From positions 3,706,236 through 3,770,235 of the forward strand of contig JADCRB010000004.1 in assembly GCA_021464245.1 (NCBI GenBank): a stretch of DNA of 64,000 nt, written 5' to 3'. The stretch is from Carallia brachiata. Lineage: Eukaryota; Streptophyta; Magnoliopsida; Malpighiales; Rhizophoraceae. This document shows positions 1-12,749 of the stretch, piece by piece. The translations under genes and the position numbers were made by a program. Position 1 is the stretch's first letter. Every line of letters begins with the position of its first letter. The notes beneath the pieces were generated by a model that was not told where the DNA came from, ran no database searches, and saw only the letters and a list, made by a program, of their open reading frames with translations.

Positions 1-1177
1 CAAAGAACAGTGCTAGACATGTCTTTTCAATGGGCGAATAACTCAGCTCCGGACCGTTTAGTGTTCTGCTCAAGTAGTACAGGGCAACTTCCTTTCCCTG
101 CTCGTTTTCCTGTGCAAGCAAGGCTCCCAAAGATCTTTCCTGTGCTGCAATGTAGAGAATCAACGACTTTCCTTGAATTGGAGCACCTAAGACCGGTGGA
201 TTGGAAAGATACTTCTTTATACTTTCAAAGGCTTTGCTGCAAGCTTCGTCCCACTCGAAGTTGACATCTTTCTTCATCAACCGATGGAAAGGTTGACATC
301 TCCCAGCTAAATTGGAGATGAAACGGCGAATGTAAGCCAGCTTTCCTTGTAGACTTCGCAGCTCGTGCAGGTTTTTAGGTTCAGGCATCTTTTGAATTGC
401 CTCAACCTTTGACTGATCAACTTCGATTCCACGATGGCGCACCACGAACCCAAGAAACTTTCCTGATGTGACACCGAATGCGCACTTGAGAGGGTTCATT
501 TTGAGCTGATGCCTCCGAAGTCTTTCGAACACTGTCTTGAGATCCTCGAGGTGGTCTTTGCGCTTCTTAGTCTTTACAACTTTTGGGGTGCGGAATGCTG
601 TCAACTCCTCGTCTTCTGGTGCCATTCTGATTTGGTTATAGCCTGAAGAACCATCCATGAAGGACAATGCTTCGTGACCCGTTGTTGCATCGACTGTGAT
701 CTCCGTTATGGGCAATGGAAAGTCATCTTTCGGGCAGGCCTTGTTAAGATCTCGAAAATCAACACATACCCTCAACTGTCCATTCTTCTTTCTTACCGGG
801 ACAATGTTGGCAATCCACGTTGGGTAGGTGACCTCTCGGATGAAGCCGGCATTGATCAGCTTGTTCACCTCCTCCTCGATTTGTGGAATGAGTTCCGGGC
901 GGAACCGTCGTTGTGGCTGCTTGACAGAACGAACACCCTTCTTTACTGCTAGACGATGCACCGCAATTTTGGGTCAAGTCCAGGCATTTCTTTGTAACTC
1001 CATGCGAACACGTCCCTGTATTGACTTAATACCTGAACATATTCTTGCTCTTTCTGCAGTAAGTAAAGCACTTACAAATGTAGGTCGAGGATCTTCCGGA
1101 GAGCCAAGATTGACCTCCTTGAGTTCATCAACAGTTGCTTGGCCACCATCTTCAAGTTCCGGGGGAGCCTCCTTCAC
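1..1177 (-). pseudogene. Reverse transcriptase/RNase H region of the gypsy element, catalytic block deleted
   Basis: The minus-strand translation of about 1-960 shows an RT core: the segment ending in DLNKACPKDDFPLP, then FMDGSSGYNQI, AFRTPK, DHLEDL, KCAFGV and KFLGFVV, followed by the start of an RNase H-like region (SNPPVLGAPI, LSRTLNGPEL). Between AFRTPK and VVKTKKRKDHL, near 585-595, the frame continues without a stop. About 40 residues that normally hold the MPFGL and Y-x-D-D catalytic motifs in this family are absent. Upstream, 974-1177 encodes the acidic linker (KEAPPELEDGG) preceding RT, with a frame change near 975. The domain is truncated at the window edge. Confidence 0.88.
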
Positions 1178-3022
1178 TTCACCATCTGATGAGTCAGACT
1201 CAGCCTCCTCGCTAATTGTGACATGAAATGCAGAACCTCTGACTTCACCTTCTTTGTTTGACTGGATAAGCCTGTCTTGTTGGTGGTGGTGATGGCACGT
1301 GCATCAGCTGCTCGGCTTCGGCTCTTTAGCGTGATCCGCACAGGTGACTTCTCCTGATAGCCTAAGCCAGGTCGGGACTGTGATGTTTGAGAAGCGGCGC
1401 CATGTGTGGACGGCAGCGTACCCATTGTGCTCGGGTTTGAGAAGTCATAGCCCGCCTTTGCCAAAAGCTTGTATGCATTAGGATCAAATCCTTCATGTGT
1501 TCTTCTTTCTGGAAGTGAGCCGCCTTCGACTGCCCCCGTGTGTGGTTTGACGAAGCCTTTTAATGGTTTTGAAGACAAAACCGGCTCAATCTTTGGTATC
1601 GGCAGAGTGTAAGTCTCCTTCAGGTTGTGCAGCTCCTTTGTTTTGGGTTGGCTATGACCTTGCTCCTGTTTAAGATCAATACAATAAGAGAAAGGGGGTT
1701 GACCTTCTGAGCGTCGTGACTTCGGCACATAGCGTAGGACTGGAGTGGAGCTTGAAGATGCAACATCCTTCGGACGAGTTCAGCAGGCTGTGGCAGCTTT
1801 TCATTTGTTGGAGCCTGGGGTTGGGCATTGGCAGGTTCTTCGACAGCTTTTCCCTTTTTGGATGCCCCCAGTCCAAGTAGCTTTTGATGGAATGATCTCC
1901 GGATTGTCTGTGTCGTGTAGAAGACTGCATCCGCCAAATGTGATTCAGCATCATCGAACGGCTTTAAGTCAGCATTGACCTTTTGAACGCCACCATTGTA
2001 GTACTTGAAGCACTGATGCAGGCTTGAGAGCACAACTCCATTTCCATGAATCCACGGTCGTCCTAGCAACATCTTATATGTGGTACGTGCATCAATCACG
2101 TGAAATAGAGTGCTAGAAGTGAGATTACCGATAGTTAGCTCCAAGCGAATCATCCCAATTGCTTTCTGTCCTCCTTGATTAAAGCCATGAATCATCAAGC
2201 GGCTGTCTGATAATTCATCAATGCCGATGCCGAGCTCCTTTATGGTGGATTTTGGGATAATATTGACTGCTGAGCCATCGTCGATCAGAATACGTCGGAC
2301 CTTCTGTTCTTTCACATAGCCTGATACATACAGCGGCCGATTGTGGGGTTTGGACCCCAGCAGGAGATCCTCATCTGAAAATGAGATAGCAGAGTAACAT
2401 CCGACGTGATTTTGGTCCGCCTGTGCTCCGTGAGGAATTATTGATGGCTGAGATTCAGCCGAGGTCTGGAGAGTATTGCTGACTTGATTTTGCCACACTT
2501 CTGTTGATTGCAAAGCTATAAACAGCTGAGGGTTAGCGAGAAGGGTTTGGAGAGCTTCATATACCTTCTCCGTTGTCGACTTTTTGTTGTCGAGCGGCTC
2601 CTCCTTACGGTGTGTCACTTCTTCTGATGGTTTTGAAGTGATGGTGGTTGGTTTGCCGAGGTTACGCCTTCCTGGTCCAGAATGATTTTATTCTGGCTTT
2701 TGAGCTTCATGATTAGCTCCTTCAGGACGAAACACTTCTCGGTTGGATGACTTACTATCCGGTGATATTTGCAGAATCTCGGATCGCTGACTCGATCCTT
2801 TTCATTCGGCCGCTTGCACTCTGGGAGTTCGATCAGCTTCGCCTCCAAGAGTTGTTCAAGAATGTCGGGGACGTCTGAGTCGGGGAATGGATACTGCTTC
2901 TGCTCCAACTCTCGCAATGTCACCTTCCGCCTTTCCTGTTGTTTTGGCTGAGTTATTTGGGTCGGAGGATTTACCTTAGCTTTGGCGCCCACTTTTACTG
3001 GTGCGGCTTCAACAGTCATCAC
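1174..3022 (-). pseudogene. Gypsy protease and flanking linker, frameshifted
   Basis: The 1620-2618 frame carries a retropepsin-like fold with ILIDDGSAVNIIP as the active-site segment (D-D-G-S in place of D-T/S-G-x, which is usual in this plant lineage), followed by GRPWIH. The 2615-3022 frame encodes the gag-protease junction with a C-x2-H style segment (FCKYHRIVSHPTEKCFVL) typical of these elements. The 1174-1728 frame is the linker containing KAGYDFSNPS. Homologous sequence passes between these frames near 2640 and 1700, which implies frameshifts. No function is expected. Confidence 0.85.
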
Positions 3023-3052
3023 TTCTTTCCTTTTCCGGAGCTGTTGGGTTTC

Positions 3053-4312
3053 TTAATCTCCCTTCTGCCCCCTTGCTGGTCCAACTGGATGGGAACCGTG
3101 CCTCCAAGTCTGGATGCTTATCTCCATATCATGTGCGCGGGTCGCCAGTTCTTCGAAAGTTCGGGGTTTGACACCCTGCAGGATGTATAACAGCTCCCAA
3201 TGCATTCCCTGGATGCACATCTCCACGGCAGAAGTCTCCGTCAGGCGATCTTTGCAGTCCAAGCTGAGGGCACGCCATCTGTTGATGTATTCGACAACGG
3301 GCTCTCCTTTCTTTGTTTGGTGCTGGTAAGCTCCATCATACTTACCGTCCTTCGAGTGCTGAAAAATCTGTTGAGGAACTCTCGTTGTAGCTGTTCCCAA
3401 CTGTCGATCGATTCTGGTTCAAGATTTATGAACCAGGTGAAAGCGGTCTCCCTGAGTGAACGAACAAACTGCTTCACCAAGAGATCTCCATAAGTCCCTG
3501 CGTTGTTGCAGGTTTCAACGAAGTGGGCGATGTGCTGTTTGGGATCGCCTCGTCCGTCGAATTGTTGAAATTTGGGCGGCTGGTAGCCCAAGGGCATGTT
3601 GAGACTTTCGATCCGTCTGGTGTACGGTTTGACGTACATCTGTGATCCTTGGAAGGATGTAGCTTGTTGCAGTCGGATCGTATTGGCTATCATTTCCTGC
3701 AATTGTTGAACAGATAGCGAAGCTACAGAATTTGAGGGTGGCAGCTGTGTAGAACTACCTGGTCGCTTTTCTGCAGGGAAGACGTCGGCTGGTGTGGCTT
3801 CTGGAGTGAAACCGGGTGGATATGGTTGCTCCTCGCGGATTTCGGGATCAACTTGGATCGGGGCTTTTCCTTTGAGAGCTGCGATCTGTTGATCTTTTTC
3901 CTCCACGACTCTGATCAGCTGCAAAATTTTGTTCTCCAATTCTGAAATTTTCCTCTGTGCTGGTTGTGTTGGTCATCATGACGGCAACAGATGAGGCTCC
4001 GGGAAAGACTGGGGAGAAAACTCTTCTGATTCTTCTGTGTGAGTCGGATTTTGTTGAGCAGGCTTCGTCGTGTTGCCCCCGATTCGATCGGGGTGGGTGA
4101 TCGACTCCTCCATGCGGCAAGAGAGTCAGGGGAGAGATCCTGTTGTGCAGCTGTGGACTCTCCATTTCGACATTTTGTCGGGTTTGGACGGCAAGAAATT
4201 GTGTCCGTCCCCGGGTTTCTGGACCTGCGTACCCAGGTAGGGTAGTTGATGCAGGCAATGGAGCCGTTGCCTTCTTTTTTGTGGCAGCAGTTGTACTCCT
4301 TTTCGGTGCCAT
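3053..4312 (-). pseudogene. Gypsy gag, frameshifted
   Basis: The start is the minus-strand ATG at 4312 (MAPKRSTTAATKKK). The N-terminal part is rich in basic and Ser/Pro residues, followed by a short coiled-coil-like stretch (ELENKILQLIRVVEEKDQQI) and a Retrotrans_gag domain containing FDGRGDPKQHIAHF, FINLEPESIDSWEQL and INRWRALSLDC. The continuous homology changes frame near 3940-3975, again in an A-rich run near 3305-3325, and again near 3030. In life this protein would package the element RNA in virus-like particles. This copy is broken. Confidence 0.88.
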
Positions 4313-4339
4313 TTGATGTGCTGAACACCTGTAAAATTT

Positions 4340-4384
4340 TTTTTTTTTTTACTTTTTTTTTACTTTTTTTACTTTTTTTTTTAC

Positions 4385-4425
<41 letters not shown>

Positions 4426-4462
4426 CTTTTCTCGGCTCCCCTTTTACCTCTTTTTTTTTTTT
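4340..4462 (-). repeat. A-rich leader (poly-T on the plus strand) between PBS and gag
   Basis: The plus strand is almost uninterrupted T with scattered A and C. In the element RNA this would be a roughly 120-nt poly-A-like leader just before gag. A second T-rich block lies in the LTR at about 4896-4991. Confidence 0.8.
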
Positions 4463-4490
4463 TAGGAACAAGAGATGGGAGGTGAAGATG

Positions 4491-4507
4491 TCCCACCGAG
4501 CGTGCCA
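4491..4507 (-). other. Candidate primer-binding site of the gypsy element
   Basis: Read on the minus strand, TGGCACGCTCGGTGGGA begins six bases after the end of the LTR, the expected place for a tRNA primer-binding site. Its TGG start complements a tRNA CCA end. I could not assign the tRNA. Confidence 0.6.
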
Positions 4508-4513
4508 AAAATT

Positions 4514-5240
4514 TGTAAAGCGTAAATTTCGAGCTAAAACAATTAAACTCGAAAATACAAAAATAAATTACAAATAAAAATTGTAAAAAAAAGAAAATTT
4601 ACGTGGGGTCGATCTCCGTAGATCCTCCGATTAGTGTTCCTTTTTTGACTCCGTCAAGGGCTGCACGAGCTTGATCTGGACAGAAATAATTTCCACCGCT
4701 TTTTCTTGAACTGGATAGACTGAAACTGTGTCTGATTTGGATGTTTTGACTACGTTTAGGAACCGTAGAGATCGATCTGAGCTGATCTGACTTAATTTCA
4801 CCGAGAGTCGAATGGACTTGTTCTCGGATGAGTTGTCTGGATTTTGCTGAGGGCCGTATAAGGTTTAAGCCCAGCCGGATTTGTAATATTTCAATTTTTT
4901 TTTTTACTATCTCTCTCTTTTTTTCTTTTTTTTCTTTTTTTTTTTTTTTTTCTTGCGCGCTTCGCTGCTGGCTTTTTTTTTTTTTTTTTTCTTTTCTTCT
5001 TCTTCTCTCTGCTGGGCTGCCTCTTTCTAATTGGGGGGAGGCCATTTATAGGCCTCCCCCATGCCTGCCACCAACCAATTGGTTGGTGGCATTAAAGGGA
5101 AAGGTTGGCAGCTGCCAACCATTATTATTTTTTTTTTTTTTATTTATTTATTTGTTTACAGTCCTTATTGTTGGTTGTCATTATTTTGTATAAAAATTAA
5201 AAACTTTGTTGAAAAACAAAAAATAGGACACAGAGTTACA
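4514..5240 (-). repeat. 5' LTR of the gypsy element
   Basis: On the plus strand the segment begins TGTAAAGCG and ends AGAGTTACA, giving a 5-bp terminal inverted repeat TGTAA/TTACA. The length is 727 bp. The inner end adjoins the primer-binding-site candidate. The outer boundary is inferred from the inverted repeat because the partner LTR is outside the window. Confidence 0.72.
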
Positions 5241-6282
5241 AAGTCCTATGTACCTATGAAACAGGTGGAAACCAATCAAATCTTACTGGTGATCCTATAA
5301 CTCGCGGCCAACCACACGTCCGGAGAGAGGCTCTGCAGTTAATCACTGTGTGTACGAAAGTCAATAATGCATAGATCCTAATTATCCAGTGACCAATAAT
5401 CGCGGCGTGCTTCCTTGATATTTAACTTTCTACGGATTTACAATTACCGTTCAATGGATTTTATCCACCAGTTCCAATGAAAAAGAAAAATAAATTACTG
5501 TCCAATAATTGTTTTGCATTTACAACGACACTTGTCCCTATGAGCAAGGGGCCCCTAGAGCTGTATTGCATCAGCAATGAACACACGATATCTGGTGAAT
5601 CTGACCGTGTTTGGCTGCTTTCTCGCACCCATCCAAAAAGATATCATAAAAATGAGAAAGTTCTTGCACATAATGCACTGGGAGAAAAAGGATGCTGTGG
5701 TTCGAAATTCAAATTAACCTGACATTCATACACTGTAGCTTTCAGTATCGCAGTTACATGTCGCGGTCATTTCAACTTGCCTATATATATATTTTTTTAA
5801 TTGAGATCTATGCTCGGTAAAATTAAAAAGTCTTTCTGATCCCATCTTCAATGCCAAGCAGACGTTCAGAGTTTTTTTTTTATTTTTTTTGGGCATAATG
5901 AGAACACAGGGCTTGATGTGCTGATACTCTATTAAATAAAATTGTAATTTTATGTAAAGAGAGATATAAATTTTTTTTTAATATTTATTAATAAATTATA
6001 AATTTAATTTCATTATTTAATTAAAATATTCTTTATTATTAGGATACTTGGAAAAGTAAAAAACATTAAGGCAGACCCATGTTTGCATTTTGAAATATGT
6101 GAAGCCAACTGAATTCTCTTTCAGAAACTGGAAGGCATTCGGTGTTGCAAATAACCAAATAGCTAGAAAGCAAGTGCAACTCGTTGAGAAAGTTTTTATT
6201 GAATGGTAATAGAGATAAATTTTTCGCTTACCTTAATTTAAAGATGTGTCGGTGAATTATGCAGATTTACCAATGAAGTAAG
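5241..6282. other. Intergenic, no gene recognised
   Basis: AT-rich DNA flanking the retrotransposon. Short open frames (for example about 5477-5722) have no recognisable domain or splice context. Confidence 0.6.
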
Positions 6283-6897
6283 AATCGGACCGGACCGGCC
6301 AGTTCAATCGAAAAAATTGGGAATCGGTCTTAAGTCCGGTTTAGTTCAAGTTTAAAAATGAAATTCGGACCGGACCGAAAAAAACCGGTCAAAAACTGGA
6401 AAAATCGACAAAAAATCGGACCGATTGAACCGGTTCAATTTAAACTAAAAAATTTTAAATTATAATTTGACCGAAAACTTTATCTAAATTATAATTAAGA
6501 CTTTAATTTTAATTAAAAATTTTAATTTAGTCATCAATTGATTAAAATTTTCAATTTAATCTTTAAAATTTAAAAATTAATATTTAATCACTCTTTATAA
6601 ATATTATTTTTTCAATTAATTTTTATAAATTATATTTTGTTAAATATACTAATTGTAATATCCTTAATGTATGTAAATATTAATATAATTCTTAAAATAC
6701 ACTTTATTTTAAATATTTATTATCATTCTTATATAATATAACATTTTATATAATTATATAAGTTATATAAAAATTTAATTTTTATATATTTAATATTAAA
6801 TACCGGTTTTACCGATTTAACCGCAGTTTTACCGATCGAACCGGTTGAACCTTGAACCTCTCAGCCTTCCAGTTCAATGACCGGTTCGGTTTTGATA
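6283..6897. mobile_element. Non-autonomous element with CCGGACCGG-type inverted ends
   Basis: Both ends are dense in ACCGG/CCGGT words, in opposite orientation (left AATCGGACCGGACCGGCC; right GAACCGGTT and GACCGGTTCGG), around a very AT-rich core with no coding capacity. The inverted ends match only imperfectly (about 12 of 18 positions in the clearest block), and I could not fix a target-site duplication. The superfamily is not assigned. Confidence 0.5.
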
Positions 6898-9800
6898 ACT
6901 TTGAGATTTACACGCTCAATTTGCCTTCACATAACTTAATTACAGTTATTATTATTATTATTTTGATTTACAAAATAGGAAGATAGGGGTGATATCTCAC
7001 AATCCCGTTATAGAGTATTGTTCTTATTCTGAGGGTAACTTCTGGACTGCCTGAATGGTTACAATATAACTCAGTATTATAAAGAAGAGGAGTATGTTTA
7101 ATCACACCAAATACTCTGACAGCTTTCGAATCTAAAACTTTTGATTTGATAACGTTCGACGTTTACCACCAAATTACAATAATTAGTGATTTACAGTTAT
7201 TATTTCTAGATTTGCGGGCGCGCCACCTTGGAACGTCTCCGCTCTGTCATGAGAAAGTTGGGAGACATAAATTCAAAGGGAGTTTATGCAATGATGTCCT
7301 AAGCCGTACTTTATCATTTCGGTAATATTATGAACGTTGCGTGGCGATAAATTTTTTCCTTAAAAACGAGATCCTATCTCCCTTTTTGAACGTGCCATTC
7401 CCTTTAGTCATGTATCATTAATCCAATTCCAAAGGGAGTCTTGGTATTAAAAACTATGTTCAACTTTTTCTTTTCAAAATCCTTTCTTAAAATATTTGTG
7501 CCGCGTTGAACAGCTTGTTCTGAAAAGAAGATACGAAATTCCATTCCACTAATATCATTCTTAATTAAAAGGTAACTATTGCAAACAACCTTCTTTGCCT
7601 CTCCATATGACGCCAATGTACTTGTTATCCAATAGTAATGGACTCATGAAAAACTGTTTATTACCCTTCTTTTGTGGGGAAAAAGGAATTAAAACCTAAT
7701 GGAGAGAGTGAGACTGATGAATTATGTAGTCCAAGAAAAATTTGAAGGCCGGAAACAAGAGCCACACATGCATGTTGACTTAAGATAGAAAATCTTGATG
7801 CTTTGATACGAGGATATTAATATATAGATATTAAATTTTATTATATAATTTAATTTTAAATAATAATAAAATAATTATATTATTTATTCAACGATATCTA
7901 ACAGTTTATTTATTATTATTTTTTAATTTTAATTATTTAATAATTTATACTATTTTATTACTATTTTATTATTATTTAATATTTTTTATAAATATTATGT
8001 TGGTACTATTACTGTTTGCATTGTTTAAAAAGGCAATATTAGACACAGCCGTGAAAAAAGGTAAGGGGAAAAAAAAAAAAAGGACTGAACAAGTAAGTAT
8101 AGAACAGATTACGTACAAAGATTATTAAAGAGCATGGACCAGCAAGTTACTATACACAACGGAGAAATATTTAATAGATAGAATAAGCCAGTGCAGGCAT
8201 CACTTTCTACCAATAGTTTCAGTATGGTCATCCCCTCCATCATCCGAAAGGGATAGTTGGTCGTCCTTGTCGTCTATCTTCAGGCTTAAGTGATAAATGC
8301 TTGTAAACTGAAACCCAAAAGCTTGTACAATATTAAGACAGGTGACCCATACCGCAAGGGAAATTTAACGTGCGCGAGATGAGATGAGATCATTAATTTA
8401 TAAATTTAATTAAGATGACATAAGAAATAATTATATAATAATTATATAAATGAATTTAATTGAAAATATAATAAGAAATTCATTTTTTAAATTAAAATTT
8501 AAATGTGTTTAATGTTATTAAAAATTTACTTAATATTACTTTAAATCTTAATTTAATTTTTTTATTTAAAAAACATTTATTATCTATAACTGTTCTATTT
8601 TTTTTTTATCTTACTAATTTTTCCATCAATTTATTTATTATTCAGGAAAAACAGTACATATTTTATTAGCAATTAAGAGTTCTAAACTAATGGGGTTAAT
8701 AATTACTAGTTTGTGGACCCACACGCTATTTCGAATTGAAATTTATAAATAATGAAATTCTGAATTTCCAAAACAAACTTGTGCATAGAATAAATTATTA
8801 TTGAAACTATTATCATTTTCTTGTTTTCTTTATTTTCCAAAGGAACAAAACTATAATTAGTTTTATTGAGAGGAGAAACCTGCCACTGGCTTAGAAATTG
8901 CCGGGGGCCTCCTGCCCAGTCACTGAGCAAATCATTAATGTCTCTGATCTTTCTTTTTTCCCTCGTCCTTTTAGTCCCACGCAGGCACCTACCCTTCAAC
9001 CAAAATGACTAACCACGTACTTGTGCATTTGAGAATTCTTTTTTTTTTTTTAAAGTTTAATAGTGATCTTCATTAATTAAAAATATCAGATAATAATAAT
9101 ACAGATAAATTCGTAGGTGGATCACCTTCTTAATTTATTGGAGATAGTTTTAATCTAAATTATTTTGTAATTTAGATTTCGTTTGTTTGTTATAAAATAA
9201 TTTATATTTGTAAAATATTTATAAGAAAAAATATTTATAATAAAAATAATAATTTTCTTTTATCACTTACTTATAGCACAGTTTGTATTTTTTCTGAAAA
9301 TAACTTTAACTCTGTAAAAAGAAAAGTTATTTTACCTAAAAATTTTCTCTAAATTTTACTTATATAAAATATTTTCCGTCAAATAAATACTAAAAAATTT
9401 ATAAAATTTTTTTCTGTAAAATACTTTATAAAAAATAAACACACTAATCAAAAACTTTGTTAGCCTCTTTAAGAATACATGATAAGGAGCAATGATGAAC
9501 ATGTGACAATAACTTCCTAATGCCACTAACTATGTAACGGATTTCCCATGGACCATCCTCCAAATGATCCAGAATGGCAGAGTATAAGACCCTTGGAGTC
9601 GGTCTCTAGGACACATGGCGAGGGATTTCTGGCCACAATCCACTGTACTCCTTCTAGTAAAGCCCATGCTTCATAACTTGTATTTAGAGATTTGTGAGCT
9701 CTTATTTCCTATTAACTAGTTCCTTTCCTTTCTTTGCTCTTTTTTTTTTTTTTTTTTGCCAATTTGCCAGTTAATGTAACAGAAGTTTGCAGAAAGCAAT

Positions 9801-10159
9801 TAAGAAAACCAGATAGGAGGACACGTATCGCAATTTTTGGCAGTCAGACACTCATGGAAGACATTTATATGCCGATCCTTTTGTTAATTTGATGCGTGAA
9901 TCACATGTTGCGTAACTTCACTTCCAGAGTATATACCGACAGGAAAACAACCACAAGCCACCATACTTGCTGTTAGACAAATATGAACAACTGCCCATAA
10001 GACACACATATGTTGTACTGTGACTTCTTGTCATCTCTTCGGCACAATATCACCGATCTTCCATACCACCAATTTTTCTTTTGGTTAGATAAATGAAAAA
10101 GTAAGAGCAGTACTTCGATTCCGACAAAGAGTACTGCACAGATGAGAAGATCAAAGATT
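6898..10159. other. Intergenic, AT-rich
   Basis: Long stretches of A/T with homopolymer runs (for example the T run near 9738-9757). No exon-like frame, RNA gene or convincing transposon boundary was seen. Confidence 0.55.
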
Positions 10160-10534
10160 AATGATGCGTTTGAATTGAGAGGAAAAGTGTGAAAAGAAAA
10201 GAAATAAGAAAGAAAGTAGTGTGGAAAATACGTTATTTAAATAAATAGAGAAAATGTAGAGAAAGAAAAATAAATAGTAATTTGTGAGGAAAAAAGTGAT
10301 AAGAAAAATAAATTATTTAAATAAATGGAGAAAGTGTAGAAAAAGAAAGTTGAATAGTAATTTGTGAGAGAAAAAGTAGTGAGAAAAATAAGTTGTTTGG
10401 ATAATAAGAAAAAGTGTAAAGAAAGAAAGAGTAGAGAAAAAAGTGGTGAGGAATTGATAGAGTAATAATTGTAGTAATGATTGAAAAAATAATTCATTTC
10501 CTACCTAAAAAAAGCAAAACAAACAGGCCATAAA
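10160..10534. repeat. Purine-rich tandem repeat inside a MITE-like segment
   Basis: About three imperfect copies of a unit of roughly 80 bp, each containing a TTATTTAAATAAAT(A/G)GAGAAA-type start and AGTAATTTGTGAG later. Copies begin near 10231, 10311 and 10390. The block is flanked by GATGCGTTTGAATT on the left and AAACAAACAGGCC on the right. These look like weak inverted ends of the GGCCTGTTTG type seen in MITEs. Confidence 0.5.
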
Positions 10535-12640
10535 ATCCGCGGCTCTATCATCAACAACAAAAAGAAAAAGGTAATGTGAGTAGTGGGCTTTTGTTATCTG
10601 TGAATATTTAGAACTCCAAACCGGACGAGCTGGGATGCATGGAACTTAGGTCAGAAATTTGGGCTATTTTTGAAAATTTTAGCCATTCAAATGGGCTTTA
10701 TCATGTTCATCGCGTTTTTTAGGTGGACTTTGAGACGAAGTCGCCGATCGACTTCCATATGGACTGAACTATGGCATTTTACTCGGTGTTTAGTGCCCTA
10801 ATTAGGTATTGGGTTCTATTGGGCCTCGACCCAAAAAACATGTGCTTAGACTTCTAATTAGACTCCGAACAATTCGCGAATCGGAGGGTTATGGTGACGA
10901 GGATCCTCGCCGGCGCCCATGCCGTCAAACTCCACTAAAGCACGTGGGACGTCGTTCGTCTCCGACCCTAGCCGGCCCTTTGGCCATTTCATCATCTTCA
11001 TTTTCACTCTTCCAAAAAATTTTCTAAAAAACACCTTTTTTTTCCTTCTAAGAGTCTTATTTTCTCTAAAAGGAACCGACTTTCGCCTTAGCATTTGTTC
11101 TCCAATTGCTTGAAGAGTGAAATTTCTTTATCCACTATGAAATCTCGAGCAAGAACTTGCCAAAAAAAATCAGTCAAGGTTCCAAGAAAACTCAGCTCGG
11201 GTTGCGGAAAATAAAATTGTAGGTAACTGATGAAGACTTCATGACAAGGACGGACACCTTGCTAGAGCCTTCGGCTTGGTCAAAGTAGGGGTCCGAAGGC
11301 TGGAATCATCCTGTTGTCCTAAAGTAGGTATGGCATTGATTGCAAGTCTTCTTTATTTGGTGCGAGATCTTAGGATTTTAAAATTACATTAAGTATTGAT
11401 CAATTTAATTTAAGTATTTATTAAATTTTTTACAAGATAATTTTTTTAATATTTATTTTTTTTATATACAAAATTTAAAATTAAAATATTAATTAAGAGG
11501 AATTAAACTCTTTAGTAAATCAACGAATTCTTAATAAATTCTTTTTTATTTCGCTTCAATAATTTTTGTTAAAATAATCAACAAACCAGCACCCTCTCTA
11601 CTTTTTCACTTTTTCTTTAGGCTTGTACAGCTATCATCATATAATAAAACAAATTGTGTTAAATCTCATCCCATGTGGCATAACACAAACAAACTATAAT
11701 CTCACTAACATACTTCAGCTTAAGAGACGCGTGTCACCATCAATCGAACTCTGATACATGAACAATCAGGCAATCGCCTCAGAATTGCAGGCTTACCAGG
11801 TAAGATAACTCCCATCAGTAACTTTATAGTTGACTAAGAATTTCACAATCGGCTTGTTACAGGAGGAAGACGTAGTCCAATTTGATTGATTACGGTGACA
11901 TTACTGGATATTCCATTTCCAGAGTGCGTTCATTGACACGTGTTTAGAACTTGGTTCAAAATGCAAGTAGGTATTTAGATCACCACCAGACACGCAGACT
12001 TGTCAAGTTAGTCTTGGTTCCGCGGTCATACCCAAGATATATCTATCTTAAATCCTAAATTTAGAGATTCTTCTATTCGCACTATACCCAACATATTCCT
12101 TTCACAATTGAAATGTTTGACTTGGAAATTAGGACGATGCCGGCACGACTGAATCTCGCGAAGGACCCGTCTGGGTTCATTGGCAAATTATTGTACGAAC
12201 CTTAACCTTGTTTTTCCTTCTAGCATCGTAACATTAGCTACCATGATCCCTCATCAGCTGAAGTCAAATTTCCTTGTAGTCGGTTAAAGAATGAACAAAG
12301 AACAATAAATAAAGTGGGAGAAAGGCACCATCTCAATGCCCCTCCTCACCACGAACCAAAGAAAATTACCCATTTTTGTTCCTTTTTCTAGTTTTCTAAA
12401 TTTCTAAATGAGGCTAACAAGCGAGGCAATGATGGTTTTTTTTTTTTTCAATTACACACCACTATCTATTTTTTTTTTTAGGAGAACTTAATTGAATATG
12501 AGGTCTATTTAACGGTTACTAATAACTCATTTATTTTTTAATCTATTAATTACTCATGTCACTGTATGTTTAAAGGCAGCCCAATAAAAATTATGTACTT
12601 AATTTTTCTTTTTTAAAAAAAAGGCAGGTAAAAAAACGGT
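10535..12640. other. Intergenic, with a GC-richer island at about 10620-11330
   Basis: The island contains GCCGGCGCCC and CACGTGGGAC words and short frames on both strands, none with a known domain. It may be an old transposon or promoter relic. The rest is AT-rich. Confidence 0.45.
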
Positions 12641-12749
12641 TGAGATGGAGCGGTGCCGCTGGTGTCCGCGCAAAAAGCCGTCAAATTTTGGGCGATTCGT
12701 TATCTTGGCTGTTGAACTGTCAGCGACGGGCGGACGGCAGAAGACTAAC

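Larger units (their letters stand above)
1..5240 (-). mobile_element. Ty3/gypsy LTR retrotransposon, partial and degenerate
   Basis: Read on the minus strand, the order is 5' LTR (4514-5240), primer-binding-site candidate, A-rich leader, gag, aspartic protease, linker and reverse transcriptase running off the left window edge. PR-RT with gag upstream, and RT motifs such as DLNKACPKDDFPLP, place it in Ty3/gypsy. The gag and protease style resembles large Tat-like plant elements, which is an inference. Several frameshifts interrupt every coding block, so this copy cannot make a polyprotein. The 3' part (rest of RT, RNase H, integrase, 3' LTR) lies outside the window. The five bases after the LTR (5241-5245, AAGTC) would be the target-site duplication if the boundary is right. 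Confidence 0.92.

Noticed and set aside
1..1226. Plus-strand frames over the retrotransposon
   Set aside because: They are antisense shadows of the minus-strand polyprotein.
3915..4508. Lys-rich open frame opposite the T-rich tract
   Set aside because: It is an artefact of translating an A-rich leader. The gag start at 4312 in another frame carries the homology.
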